This document shows positions 45,022 to 53,392 of a stretch of 64,000 nt of DNA, one piece after another. Both the position numbers and the translations under genes were made by a program. Source of the DNA: Bryobacterales bacterium (lineage in GTDB: Bacteria > Acidobacteriota > Terriglobia > Bryobacterales > Bryobacteraceae); assembly GCA_003162425.1 (NCBI GenBank), contig PMOK01000082.1:3262-67261 (forward strand), given 5' to 3'. The stretch's first letter is position 1. Each line of letters begins with the position of its first letter. The notes under the pieces were generated by a model, which saw only the letters and a list, made by a program, of their open reading frames with translations, was not told the origin of the DNA and ran no database searches.

Positions 45022-46452
45022 ATGGACACCACGACACTTCTCACTCGACGTCACTTCTTCGGCGTCCATGCCTTCGGTCTCGGCACCGCGGCGCTGGCAA
45101 GCCTGCTTACCGGTGAACTCGATGCCTCGGCCACCGGCGCTCTTCCAGGCCTTCCTCACTTCGCACCGAAGGCCAAGCGCGTGATCTATCTGTTCCAGTC
45201 GGGTGGACCGTCCCAAATGGAGCTATTTGATTACAAACCCAAGCTCAAGGACTATGCAGGCACCGAACTTCCCGAGTCCATTCGAAACGGCCAGCGCCTT
45301 ACCGGCATGTCCGCGTCTCAATCGACGTTCCCTGTGGTACCTTCGCGCTTCGAATTCGCCCAATATGGCGAGTCCGGAGCCTGGGTAAGTGAGCTGCTGC
45401 CGTACACCGCCAAGATCGCCGACCAGTTGACGTTCATCCGTTCCATGAATACTGACGCGATAAACCATGATCCTGCCGTAACGTTTCTGCAAACCGGATC
45501 GCAGATCGCCGGACGGCCGAGCATCGGATCCTGGCTGGTCTATGGCCTCGGCTCGGAAACGCAGGATCTGCCGGGTTTCGTAGTGATGATCTCACCCGGC
45601 TCGGGCGGCGGGGGGCAGCCTTTATATGACCGTCTCTGGGGCAGTGGTTTCTTACCCACGAAATATCAGGGTGTGAAATTTCGTTCGGTCGGCGACCCCG
45701 TACTGTATTTGTCGAATCCCGCCGGATTCACCCACCAAGATCGCCGTACTTATCTCGATGCCCTGGGCAAGCTGAACCAATTGGCCCTGGACGATTATGG
45801 CGATCCGGAAATAGGTACACGCATTTCACAATACGAGATGGCGTTCCGTATGCAGAGTTCGGTTCCCGAGCTAACCGATCTGTCAAAGGAACCTGCGCAG
45901 ACGTTCGAAATGTATGGAGCCGATGCGCGCAAGCCCGGTACCTACGCCGCGAATTGTCTGCTGGCGCGCCGGCTCGCGGAGCGCGGCGTGCGCTTCATCC
46001 AACTCTTCCACCGCGATTGGGACCATCATGGCAACCTGCCGAAAGATCTGCCGAAGCGCTGTAAAGAAACGGATCAGGCCTCAGCCGCCCTCGTGATGGA
46101 TCTGAAGCAGCGTGGTCTGCTGGACGAGACGCTGGTGGTGTGGGGCGGCGAATTTGGCCGAACGGTCTACTGCCAGGGTCGTTTAACCGCGGAAGACTAT
46201 GGGCGCGATCACCATCCCCGCTGCTTCACGGTGTGGATGGCTGGCGGGGGAATCAAGCCCGGGATCGTGATGGGAGAAACGGACGACTACGGTTACAACA
46301 TTACGCAGGGCCCGGTTCACGTCCACGACTTGCAGGCAACTATTCTCCAATGCCTCGGCATCGATCACACGCGCCTGACGTACAAGTATCAGGGTCGCCA
46401 TTTCCGTCTCACTGACGTCCACGGGAACGTCGTAAGGCAGCTCTTAGCCTAG
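45022..46452 (+). CDS. DUF1501 (sulfatase-like) protein
   Basis: 476 residues, Tat-like start ([20 protein letters not shown]), then [35 protein letters not shown] and [14 protein letters not shown], all typical of DUF1501, an alkaline-phosphatase-superfamily-like fold. The usual partner of PSD1 proteins; AAGGAG 6 bp before the ATG and a 2-bp gap show co-translation with it. Catalytic activity in the family is not demonstrated. Confidence 0.92.
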   Translation: MDTTTLLTRRHFFGVHAFGLGTAALASLLTGELDASATGALPGLPHFAPKAKRVIYLFQSGGPSQMELFDYKPKLKDYAGTELPESIRNGQRLTGMSASQSTFPVVPSRFEFAQYGESGAWVSELLPYTAKIADQLTFIRSMNTDAINHDPAVTFLQTGSQIAGRPSIGSWLVYGLGSETQDLPGFVVMISPGSGGGGQPLYDRLWGSGFLPTKYQGVKFRSVGDPVLYLSNPAGFTHQDRRTYLDALGKLNQLALDDYGDPEIGTRISQYEMAFRMQSSVPELTDLSKEPAQTFEMYGADARKPGTYAANCLLARRLAERGVRFIQLFHRDWDHHGNLPKDLPKRCKETDQASAALVMDLKQRGLLDETLVVWGGEFGRTVYCQGRLTAEDYGRDHHPRCFTVWMAGGGIKPGIVMGETDDYGYNITQGPVHVHDLQATILQCLGIDHTRLTYKYQGRHFRLTDVHGNVVRQLLA

Positions 46453-46847
46453 CCTTCCGTTTTAGTTCAGTGGCGCCCCACTCGCGATGATCATCAAGAG
46501 CGCATAGACAGACGCTCGCTGCAGATTGTGAAATTGTCACGAGACACCAGTCTGTTTCTCTGGAGGTCCGATACCGGCGACCGCCAGGAGATTGCTTGAA
46601 CGCCGGAGTCTGCAATCAGAAGTCTTGATGCTGGCGCTGTTCACATTCGTCAAACATTTCCTTGCCCGATGCAGGTGCGCAACTCGCATTAGGCGCGTAT
46701 CCTCGGCTACCCAAGCAGTACATCGAAGCACAGATTCGTCCGCCCCGAATGCCGCGGTTTCTACGTGACCGATTTTACCGAGGTGGTTTTCAATTCAGTG
46801 GCTTACAGACTCTCTGGAGACGCTTGCCCATTTCTATTTCTTGTAAT
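46453..46847. other. Gene-free region before the IS6 remnant
   Basis: No ORF with protein-like content, no strong promoter or terminator seen. Probably degraded sequence between the cargo and the IS remnant. Confidence 0.5.
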
Positions 46848-47541
46848 GGGTTGTGTTGCAACTTCGGTAGGCCCCGGGCTTCAAACGTGAAAGAATCGTG
46901 AAATGGCTAGGCGACCGACGATCTTCAAGTGGCGTCAGACCGAACCGGCGCTCATTCTCTGGTGCGCCGGTACCTGAAGCCGACCAACAAGTCGTGGCGG
47001 GTCGATGAAACCTACATCCGGGCAAAAGGCCGCTGGTGCTATCTGCATCGGGGGATCGATTCGGCAGGTGCCATCATCGATTTCCTATTGTCGGCGTTGC
47101 GCGATGCCGATGCGGCCAAACGGCCGTTTCGCAATGCGCTAAGTGACCGATCGCATCCTCTACCCCGCGTCATCAACACAGATCTGGCGCCGATCTACCG
47201 CTCGGCCATCGCAGACATAGAGAAGGAAGCGACGCTCCGCGGCCGGTGCCGCCACCGACCCGTCCAGTATCTGAACAACATCATCGAGCAAGACCATCGC
47301 GCGATCAAACGGCGAGTGAACGCTAAGCAAGGTTTCGCGAGTTCCAGGCTGCGCGGCGAACGGTTCAGGGCTATGAGGCGATGAACATAATCGGAAGCGC
47401 CAAGTGCGGTGGCTGAGCGGGAGTGGCGTGCGGCGTCAGAATCGATTCATCAACGAACTCTTCGAAGTGGCCGCCTGAGTTTCCGAGTAACGACGGCTTC
47501 TCTGCGAACTCTTATTCCGCTCCGAAACTTGCAACACTGCC
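46848..47541 (+). mobile_element. Decayed IS6-family insertion sequence
   Basis: Left end GGGTTGTGTTGCAACTTCGG and the inverted right end GGCAGTGTTGCAAGTTTCGG share GTGTTGCAA and the flanking TT.CGG, typical of IS6/IS26 ends. They enclose a broken IS6 transposase gene. About 694 bp, shorter than usual because the gene has an internal deletion. The 8-bp flanks (CTTGTAAT and GTTCAAGC) are not a target-site duplication. Confidence 0.72.
46903..47478 (+). pseudogene. IS6-family DDE transposase, deleted and frameshifted
   Basis: MARRPTIFKWRQTEPALIL is the N-terminus. The HTH part is deleted and the sequence resumes as YLKPTNKSWRVDETYIRAKG (first catalytic Asp in VDETY), then VINTDLAPIY (second Asp) and IIEQDHRAIKRRV (Glu). 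Another frame then continues REFQAARRTVQGYEAMNII, and a third gives RQNRFINELFEVAA before TGA at 47478. At least three frame changes; not functional. Confidence 0.85.
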
Positions 47542-48479
47542 GTTCAAGCGATAGGCCAGACTTAGGAGTGGCCGAAAAACCACGATTGTCGCTCCACTTT
47601 GACCGCTTGTCGGTATTGCTGATTTGTGCCCGCTCGTTGTCCAGTAACGGCGTTCGAGAGAGCACGCAGTGACAAGGCTTGCAAGAAAGCCGTGGCCGCG
47701 TATGAGAGAGCGGCTGGTGCGTGTACCCGCCGTGTACCTCCATTCGGCGGAAGGATCGGTTTTGGCGTTTCTGCTGTTTTGTAAAATCAATAATTTGCGA
47801 CAGCTCAATGGTTCTTATGGGTTCGATCCCCGGCCCGCTGATTCGGTGTCATTTGGTGCCGAAAGACCATCTGGCGGCTAAGAACCCTCTGGGCCAATAT
47901 GGGCCAAGGAGCCTTGGCAACCGTGGCAAGGCTCGCTGCGATGGCAACCAATAATCCGTAGGTTAAGATAATTTCAAGGCTCGCGATACTCCGAATCCCT
48001 CTCTCTCCGCCACATTAGAATCAGTATGTTAGCGCCAGAATACCTGGAGATTGGCTGACATCCGAACAGATGTCAATACCAACGAGCAACCCATTTACGG
48101 ATCGCTGGTCTGCGGTCTTTGGACGACTGGTTAGTCCTACGACACTACTACCCCATCGTCCACCCAACGGTTTTCAAAAAACGTATCTGAAAATGGATTC
48201 GGGGCCAAAGGGTCAGTTCCCGCTAAATTGGTTTTGCCGGCGACACACGAGCTACCCACGCAACCATGAGAATCGGAGGTACTCGTTTCCTCAGTACCGT
48301 TTAACGTTCCGACCAAGACACCATGACGCTTCGCATGGAGTCGCCGCGCTTCTCAATAAGGTGGGCGCTGTGTCGAGCCGTTTGTAGAAGGGACGCCCAA
48401 GATCCGCCGCCGTGGTAGTTGAAAACCGGCTCGTATGAGCGCAGCTTCTTTAATCGTATTGACGAATACCAATGCCTTT
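47542..48479. other. Gene-free debris region
   Basis: No credible gene in about 940 bp. Visible structures are a GAGCCTTG/CAAGGCTC hairpin (47909-47934), a tRNA-Ser-like 3' fragment (47992-48012) and a TGACATC/GATGTCA hairpin (48056-48075). It looks like the eroded right part of the island. Confidence 0.6.
47992..48012 (+). other. tRNA-Ser-like 3' fragment (candidate attachment scar)
   Basis: CGAATCCCT followed by CTCTCTCCGCCA reads as T-loop, T-stem 3' half, acceptor strand TCTCTCC and GCCA of a tRNA-Ser. No upstream tRNA body is present. It begins and ends at the same tRNA positions as attL/attR (T-loop C to final A, 21 bp), which supports an integrase footprint rather than chance. Confidence 0.55.
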
Positions 48480-49061
48480 TCAGAATAGGTCAAGAGTCGC
48501 GGTTAACCAAGAGGGTGCCTCATCGGCGAGGAAACAGATCTCGCCATTACGCGCCTCAAGAACAAGGGAATGGCTCGCGTCAGTGGAGGTATTGTCGTAG
48601 ACCCAAAGGATGTCCATCTCCAGAACGGCTCGCCGGAGGTTTCGTAGGCTAGCCTCATAGATTCGCCTCAGCGTGGCCTCTGAAGCGCTATGTCCACCAG
48701 CGTCTGCGCGGGCCTTGACTCGCTCAAAGTGGCTAGCGAAATCACGAAGAGCAAGGTATCGCATCTCAGTCACGAATCCCGCCTGCTTGGCGAAGCGCGC
48801 CTGATCGAATGTTACTTCACTGCGGAGCGTCGTCTCGATCGCAAAACCGATGCGTTTCTCAATCGACCCTAAGACGAATGCCTCGAACTCGCGGTTGACA
48901 ATCCTGCGAATCTCGTTCGAAATGCCGACATATGAGCCACCGTTTAGCTCGGCGGCGCGATCATCGGCGTTGAAGTAGGAGACTCCAAAGCTGGAAACCG
49001 GATATAGGGTTGACTTGCCGCTCCCAGGAGGACCGGCGACCACTATCATTCTGGGGATCAT
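48480..49061 (-). CDS. Zeta-toxin-like kinase
   Basis: P-loop protein of the zeta toxin family, which phosphorylates UDP-N-acetyl sugars or related small molecules. Walker A GPPGSGKST lies near the start, the family motif is FAIETTLRS, and the lid/Arg region is ADAGGHSASEATLRRIYEASL. About 193 residues. ATG 49061 overlaps the antitoxin stop by one base; the track's TTG 49064 is an alternative. Sits just inside attR, where it could keep the island in the population by post-segregational killing. Confidence 0.85.
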   Translation of the reverse strand: MIPRMIVVAGPPGSGKSTLYPVSSFGVSYFNADDRAAELNGGSYVGISNEIRRIVNREFEAFVLGSIEKRIGFAIETTLRSEVTFDQARFAKQAGFVTEMRYLALRDFASHFERVKARADAGGHSASEATLRRIYEASLRNLRRAVLEMDILWVYDNTSTDASHSLVLEARNGEICFLADEAPSWLTATLDLF

Positions 49062-49249
49062 CAACCGCCGAAATCGCGATCCTTACCTTCTTGCATGTCG
49101 GCGGGAAGATCTGTCCGAATCCGGCGACCTTGGCTGTCAATGATGCCCTGCTCCTGAAGCTTGCGTACAGCTGCCCTCCCGCGCTCGACAGCCGCAGCAT
49201 GATGCGGATCTTCGGTGGGCCTCTGATTCCTGGCCTTTGGAAGCTTCAC
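49061..49249 (-). CDS. Small antitoxin-like partner of the zeta toxin
   Basis: 62 residues, highly charged, ending IRTDLPADMQEGKDRDFGG. Too small for an epsilon antitoxin and with no visible DNA-binding motif. Its position immediately upstream and overlap with the toxin gene mark it as the antitoxin. Similar short ORFs commonly precede zeta-like kinases in acidobacteria and other soil bacteria (recalled, not searched). Confidence 0.72.
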   Translation of the reverse strand: MKLPKARNQRPTEDPHHAAAVERGRAAVRKLQEQGIIDSQGRRIRTDLPADMQEGKDRDFGG

Positions 49250-49778
49250 ACTTCCTAGTTTAGCTCCTTGCGCGATTCGCCGCCCGATTGCTCAACGAAG
49301 CTCCGACAGGGCTCCTGAGTCATCGCCAGAAATCGCATGCTGTTGTCAAAGTCCGAGCCGCCCGGCCAGCATTCTCAGGTTCATCAGCTAGGACCGCCCT
49401 CAGTCTACGCCCTGCCTCAGATGACAATCAACTAAACGGCGCCTCCCGTTCGAGACGACGCGGCGCAGCCGCTTAGTGCTGCATCAATATCGACGGAGAA
49501 GACGCCCACGGTCCTGGCGAGCGTTCAGATCAGGGGAACCAGAGCTTGACCTCCTGTGCGAATGGCAGGAGCTGGCGCCATTCCAACTGCGATGCGCCAA
49601 CTGCACGTTTGACGATCAAGACGCTCATGCTGTCCAAGGCGTTGCGTAAGACCGCCCGCGTAAAAAAACAGAACCGTAGTGCAAGGTAGTGCAATGAATC
49701 CTGGCGACCGTGGCAAAAATGGCATGCTCGGCATTGTGGAATCTGTAACTTACGGACCGCATTCTCGCGGACAAGGAA
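49250..49778. other. Gene-free region at the right island end
   Basis: No protein-like ORF; 49525-49734 on the minus strand has no recognisable features. Nothing structured seen apart from attR at its right border. Confidence 0.5.
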
Positions 49779-49799
49779 CGACCCTCTCCTCCAGCACCA
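49779..49799 (+). other. attR: duplicated tRNA-Leu 3' end
   Basis: Exact 21-bp copy of 9305-9325, beginning CGACCCTCTCC and ending GCACCA. No tRNA body precedes it, so it is the displaced original 3' end (or duplicate) left by integration. Confidence 0.92.
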
Positions 49800-49903
49800 A
49801 TTATTCTATTTTGAAATCAGCGGGTGCCGAAGGCTGTATCCATCGACGACCCTGCTATTCTGAAGTAGAAAGTTCGCAGCCTATGCGGTTGTAGACAATC
49901 ACG

Positions 49904-50221
49904 ATGATCGTTACCGTCAAGAACAAGAAACCGCTCGTGGTCCCTCTCGCCGTCCGGCGGCGGGCCGGCCTGAAGAGCGGCCAGGAAATCGAATTCAGGG
50001 TCTCCGGCAGCGTAATCACCATACTTCCAAAATCTCCGGCTGCGGGCGACGAGTACACGCCGGAACAGCGACGCATCATCGACGCGCGCCTTGATCAGGC
50101 TGATGAAGACATAAAGGCCGGCCGTGTTCACGGCCCCTTTTCCACTCACAGAGAGTTCATTACTTCGCTGCATAAGGAAACCAAGAAGGTGAACGGAAGA
50201 AAAACCAAGCGTCCTGGCTGA
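49904..50221 (+). CDS. AbrB/MazE-like antitoxin
   Basis: 105 residues. The N-terminal swapped-hairpin AbrB domain (VTVKNKKPLVVPLAVRRRAG, then EIEFRVSGSVITILPK) binds DNA in this family. The C-terminal tail (DARLDQADEDIKAGRVHGPF) would bind the toxin. Its TGA overlaps the ATG of the RelE-like pseudogene by one base. First gene outside the island. Since the toxin is broken, this antitoxin is probably no longer needed. Confidence 0.85.
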   Translation: MIVTVKNKKPLVVPLAVRRRAGLKSGQEIEFRVSGSVITILPKSPAAGDEYTPEQRRIIDARLDQADEDIKAGRVHGPFSTHREFITSLHKETKKVNGRKTKRPG

Positions 50222-50467
50222 TGAAGCTTCTCATCACTACGCACTTCGAGCGGAGTTACGCAAAAGCACCGAATGCAATCCAGAAGGCGTTCGACAAAGC
50301 AATCTTCGTTCTTATTGCAGAACCTCCATCCCCCATCACTCCGCGCCAAGAAGTACGACGAAAGCAAGGATCGATGGCAGGCCATGGTGAACGACGACTG
50401 GCGTTTTTATTTCATCATTAAAGACGACGCCTACATACTCCAGGGCATCATCCGCCATCCGAAATGA
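50221..50467 (+). pseudogene. Frameshifted RelE/HigB-like toxin
   Basis: MKLLITTHFERSYAKAPNAI is in frame 1 and SLRAKKYDESKDRWQAMVND followed by WRFYFIIKDDAYILQGIIRH in frame 2. Together they make a complete roughly 82-residue RelE/HigB-type mRNA interferase. The switch lies between about 50300 and 50330 (KAIFVLI versus FLLQNLHPP). A one-base indel inactivates it unless frameshifting is programmed. Confidence 0.8.
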
Positions 50468-50492
50468 TTTCCGCGCAGCAAAGGAACGAAGC

Positions 50493-50780
50493 GTGTCGAA
50501 TACTGAAACCCGTAATGAAAGGCTCGATCTTCGTCTGACGCCATCCGCGAAACGGACGCTCGAAACCGCGGCCTTAGCCGCTAATCGGTCCGTGAGGGAG
50601 TTTGTGCTGGAAAGTGCGCTTGCGCGTGCGGAACAAACGTTGCCCGATCGGCAGCGTTTCGGCTTGAGCGCTGGGCATTGGGGAGCTTTTCAGGCGGCTC
50701 TTGCTGCGCCTCACCGTCCCTCGCGCCGATTGGCGGAGCTTTTGAAGCAGCCAAGCGTATTTGAGCGCGGCGGGGTGTAG
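50493..50780 (+). CDS. DUF1778 (TacA-like) antitoxin, orphan
   Basis: 95 residues: RLDLRLTPSAKRTLETAALA and SVREFVLESALARAEQTL are the ribbon-helix-helix part of DUF1778 antitoxins, which pair with GNAT acetyltransferase toxins that modify charged tRNAs. The C-terminal toxin-binding tail is present (RPSRRLAELLKQPSVF). No GNAT gene follows; the next gene is a convergent cytochrome. The toxin has been lost. Confidence 0.85.
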   Translation: MSNTETRNERLDLRLTPSAKRTLETAALAANRSVREFVLESALARAEQTLPDRQRFGLSAGHWGAFQAALAAPHRPSRRLAELLKQPSVFERGGV

Positions 50781-50802
50781 TGCCAAGGGCGCTTCGATCC
50801 GA

Positions 50803-51243
50803 TCACTGCTTAAGCGATTTCAAATACGCGAGAACCGCTTCGGCATCCGGGCGCGTCATGCGAAAGGGGGGCATGGGAGGGTCGGGGCGAGCGCCAGTGC
50901 GGGAGATTCCCGTCATGAGCAGGCGGACGAACTCTTCATCGGTGCCCGGCGGACGGCCGGCCAGCCGCGGTTCCACGACCGCCCATTTCGGCACATCATA
51001 GGTCGCTTTTATCTGCGTGGGCCCACCCAGCAGCTTGTTTCTACTCTCGCCTTCCCCGTTCTGGTTCCACGGCGTGTGGCAGCGGCCGCACATCGCCACC
51101 GATTCGACAATGTATTTGCCGCGCTCGATGGCGCCGGCGTCCGGAGCCTTCGTCTTCTTCGCATCCTGGGCTACCACGCTCCGCGAGGGCGCAACGGCGA
51201 ATAGGAGAAAACCCGCGATCGCGGTTCCAGCAATTGTCTTCAT
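50803..51243 (-). CDS. Monohaem c-type cytochrome
   Basis: 146 residues with signal peptide (TAIAGFLLFAVAPSRSVVA), one CGRCH haem site near residue 53 and a probable distal Met in PPFRMTRPDAEAVLAYLKSL, the class I cytochrome c C-terminus. Small soluble or membrane-attached electron carrier in the periplasm. Alone in the minus direction; divergent from the TPR gene with 46 bp between. Confidence 0.88.
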   Translation of the reverse strand: MKTIAGTAIAGFLLFAVAPSRSVVAQDAKKTKAPDAGAIERGKYIVESVAMCGRCHTPWNQNGEGESRNKLLGGPTQIKATYDVPKWAVVEPRLAGRPPGTDEEFVRLLMTGISRTGARPDPPMPPFRMTRPDAEAVLAYLKSLKQ

Positions 51244-51289
51244 AGGGAGGATTCTATCAAGTACCTTGCCACGGCGCTAACATCTTAAG

Positions 51290-52471
51290 TTGAAGCTCGC
51301 ATCCGGATCTCGAACGATTGCGGCGGCAATCTGCGCCATCGCCGCTCTGGCCGCGCAGACTACCGACCCCGAAGCTCGGCGCCGTCAAGCTTTCGAAGCG
51401 GGCGAAGCGGCTATGCACCGCGGCCAGTGGGCTGAGGCGGAGAAGAAATTTCTAGAAATCGTGGCGATGGCGCCGGGCGATGTGGGCGCGCACGCCAATC
51501 TCGGCGTGATCTACATGCGCCAGCAAAAATGGAAGCGCGCGCTCGATGAACTCCACGCCGCCGAGAAGCTGGCTCCGCAAATTCCTGGAATCCGTCTCGA
51601 TATCGGCTTGGTCTACTATCGCGAAGGCGAGTATCACAAAGCGATCGCTCCGTTCGAATCGGTGCTGCGGGATCAGCCGGATTCTGAGCAAGCCCGGCAT
51701 CTGGTGGGCCTGTGCTATATGTTCGACGAACGCTATGCCGATGCGGCCGCTGCGCTGGAGCCGTTGTGGCCTTCGTTGAACGGCGATTTGAGCTATCTCT
51801 ACGTGCTGTCTGTCGCGGCCGGCAATGCCGATCGGCACGATCTGGAAGAAAAGGCGCTGGCGCGGTTACTCGAAGTGGGCCAGAATTCGCCCGCGCTGCA
51901 TCTGCTGCTGGGCAAAGCGTACTTGAATCGCGGCGACGACGACAAGGCGCTGGCGGAGCTGGAACAGGCTGCGCAGGCCGACGCGAAGTTGCCGATGGTT
52001 CATTACAATATCGGCATCATTTATAAACGCAAGCGCGAGTTGGACAAAGCCAAGGAAGAATTTCTCGAGGACATTGCCGTGGAACCGGACGTGGCTTACA
52101 ACTACGACGAACTTGGAACCATGTGCCTGGCCTCGGAACAGAATATTGAGGCGCGCCGCTACTTCGAGCAGGCTCTGCGGCACAATTCGCAGATTGGAAC
52201 ATCCTGGTATGGGCTGGCGAAGATCGACAAAGCGGAGAAGCGTTACGCCGAGGCCCTCAAAGCGTTGGATTCGGCCGGCGCAATCGATCCGAAAAGCGCC
52301 AGCGTTCACTATTTGCGCGCGCAGGTGCTGATGCAACTGGGCCGCAAAGCCGAAGCGCTAACGGAATTTGCAACTGTGCGCCGACTTCAGAGTGAGGAGG
52401 CGGGCAAGCTGGAGCGCGATATCAGTGGGGGAAAATATCGCGATCCTCAGCTTCCGGTAGAAGTGAAGTAA
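51290..52471 (+). CDS. Secreted TPR protein
   Basis: 393 residues. Signal peptide (SRTIAAAICAIAALAAQ) and about nine TPR units (for example AEKKFLEIVAMAPGDVGAHA and ANLGVIYMRQQKWKRALDEL). Starts at TTG 51290, the only start that keeps the signal peptide. Likely a periplasmic scaffold; no catalytic domain. Upstream of, and possibly co-transcribed with, the sugar-isomerase-like gene 33 bp away, although a separate -10 box (TATAGT, 52490) is visible there. Confidence 0.85.
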   Translation: MKLASGSRTIAAAICAIAALAAQTTDPEARRRQAFEAGEAAMHRGQWAEAEKKFLEIVAMAPGDVGAHANLGVIYMRQQKWKRALDELHAAEKLAPQIPGIRLDIGLVYYREGEYHKAIAPFESVLRDQPDSEQARHLVGLCYMFDERYADAAAALEPLWPSLNGDLSYLYVLSVAAGNADRHDLEEKALARLLEVGQNSPALHLLLGKAYLNRGDDDKALAELEQAAQADAKLPMVHYNIGIIYKRKRELDKAKEEFLEDIAVEPDVAYNYDELGTMCLASEQNIEARRYFEQALRHNSQIGTSWYGLAKIDKAEKRYAEALKALDSAGAIDPKSASVHYLRAQVLMQLGRKAEALTEFATVRRLQSEEAGKLERDISGGKYRDPQLPVEVK

Positions 52472-52504
52472 TGTGGAACAGAAGTAGTATATAGTGGACC
52501 TCGG

Positions 52505-53392
52505 ATGCAGCGCCGCACATTTTTGATTCAGTCGCTGGCCGCCGGCTTAAGCGCGCAGACACCGGCTGGTCTCTCGGATCGCATCGGGATTTCGAGCTGG
52601 AGCTTCCACAGTTTCTTTTCCACCACGCTCGATGAGAAGCTGCCGAAGCTGACAAAATCGTGGGACCTTCGCGATTTTCCGGAAATGATCGCCGACCGCT
52701 ATCGCGTGCATCAGCTCGAGATGGTGGCGCCGCATTTTGAATCGACCAAGCTCTCCTACGTGCGAGAAGTGAAGAGCCGGCTGGCGCGCGCTCATTCGCA
52801 TCTGGTGAATATTCCGGTGGACATCGACGAGCTCGGCGTCAAAGGCGGGCTTTCGGATCCCGATCCGAAAATCCGAGAGACCGCGATTTCAGCGTGCACC
52901 AAGTGGATGGACATCGCGCAGGAGCTGGGCGCGAAATCGGTGCGCTGCGATCCGGGCGAAATGAATCGAGCTGACCTCTCGAACACTATCGGGTCCTATA
53001 AAAAGCTGGCTGCTTACGCGGGCTCGAAGAACCTGTACGTGATTATCGAAAACCATGGTGGTGTGGGATCGGAACATCCGGAGGATCTGGTGAAAGTCTT
53101 CCAGGCGGTGGGCGAGCATTGCGGCGCGCTTCCGGACATGGGCAATTTTCCGGACGAAGCCACGCGGCAGCGCGGTTTGCCGTTGCTTTATCCCTATGCG
53201 CCCACGGTGTCGCACGCCAAAGGCCTGGAGTTCGATGAGCACGGGATAGAAAGGGCATTCGATTTTCCGCGCGCCATGCAGGCGGCGAAAAAAGCAGGTT
53301 TTAAGGGCGTCTTCTCGGTCGAATACGAAGGCACGGGCGATGCGTATACCGGCGTTCAAAACGTCGTGGATGAACTGGTGAGGTATCTATGA
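52505..53392 (+). CDS. Sugar phosphate isomerase/epimerase-like TIM barrel
   Basis: Xylose-isomerase-like AP endonuclease-2 fold. The start is a signal-like segment (MQRRTFLIQSLAAGLSAQ), then IGISSWSFHSFF, the metal-site strands YVIIENHGG and VSHAKGLEFDEHG, and FSVEYEGTGDAYTGV. 295 residues. Family members isomerise or epimerise keto sugars or inosose. Its stop overlaps the dehydrogenase gene by 4 bp, and isomerase plus Gfo/Idh/MocA is a standard pairing for oxidised-sugar conversion. Both appear exported, so the substrate would be handled in the periplasm. Confidence 0.88.
   Translation: MQRRTFLIQSLAAGLSAQTPAGLSDRIGISSWSFHSFFSTTLDEKLPKLTKSWDLRDFPEMIADRYRVHQLEMVAPHFESTKLSYVREVKSRLARAHSHLVNIPVDIDELGVKGGLSDPDPKIRETAISACTKWMDIAQELGAKSVRCDPGEMNRADLSNTIGSYKKLAAYAGSKNLYVIIENHGGVGSEHPEDLVKVFQAVGEHCGALPDMGNFPDEATRQRGLPLLYPYAPTVSHAKGLEFDEHGIERAFDFPRAMQAAKKAGFKGVFSVEYEGTGDAYTGVQNVVDELVRYL

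Larger units (their letters stand above)
9305..49799. mobile_element. Integrated mobilizable genomic island in tRNA-Leu
   Basis: Bounded by perfect 21-bp direct repeats of the tRNA-Leu 3' end, 40,474 bp apart. Integrase, a decayed excisionase-like gene, ParA-like ATPase, MobF relaxase and an 11-bp repeat array occupy the left 7 kb. There is no VirD4/TraD coupling ATPase, VirB4 or pilus gene, so at best it is mobilized by another element. Cargo is fucose catabolism, multihaem cytochromes with CRTAC1/TPR/TonB genes, and PSD1/DUF1501. A zeta-like toxin-antitoxin pair sits near the right end. Internal tRNA 3' fragments at 16926 and 47992 suggest a composite history. IS630 and IS6 remnants show decay. 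Whether it can still excise is unknown. Confidence 0.85.

Noticed and set aside
47407-47425. GGTGGCTGAGCGGG as a tRNA-Ser 5' half
   Set aside because: It is coding sequence of the IS6 transposase C-terminus (RWLSGS in another frame), and does not pair with the Ser-like 3' fragment.
47815-47842. GGGTTCGATCCCCGGCCCGC as a further tRNA 3' fragment
   Set aside because: T-loop-like, but the 5' stem does not pair and no CCA follows; too weak to call an attachment scar.
9305-49799. Self-transmissible conjugative element or prophage
   Set aside because: No VirB4/TraC, VirD4/TraD, pilus, capsid, portal or terminase gene; only relaxase-level mobility functions are present.
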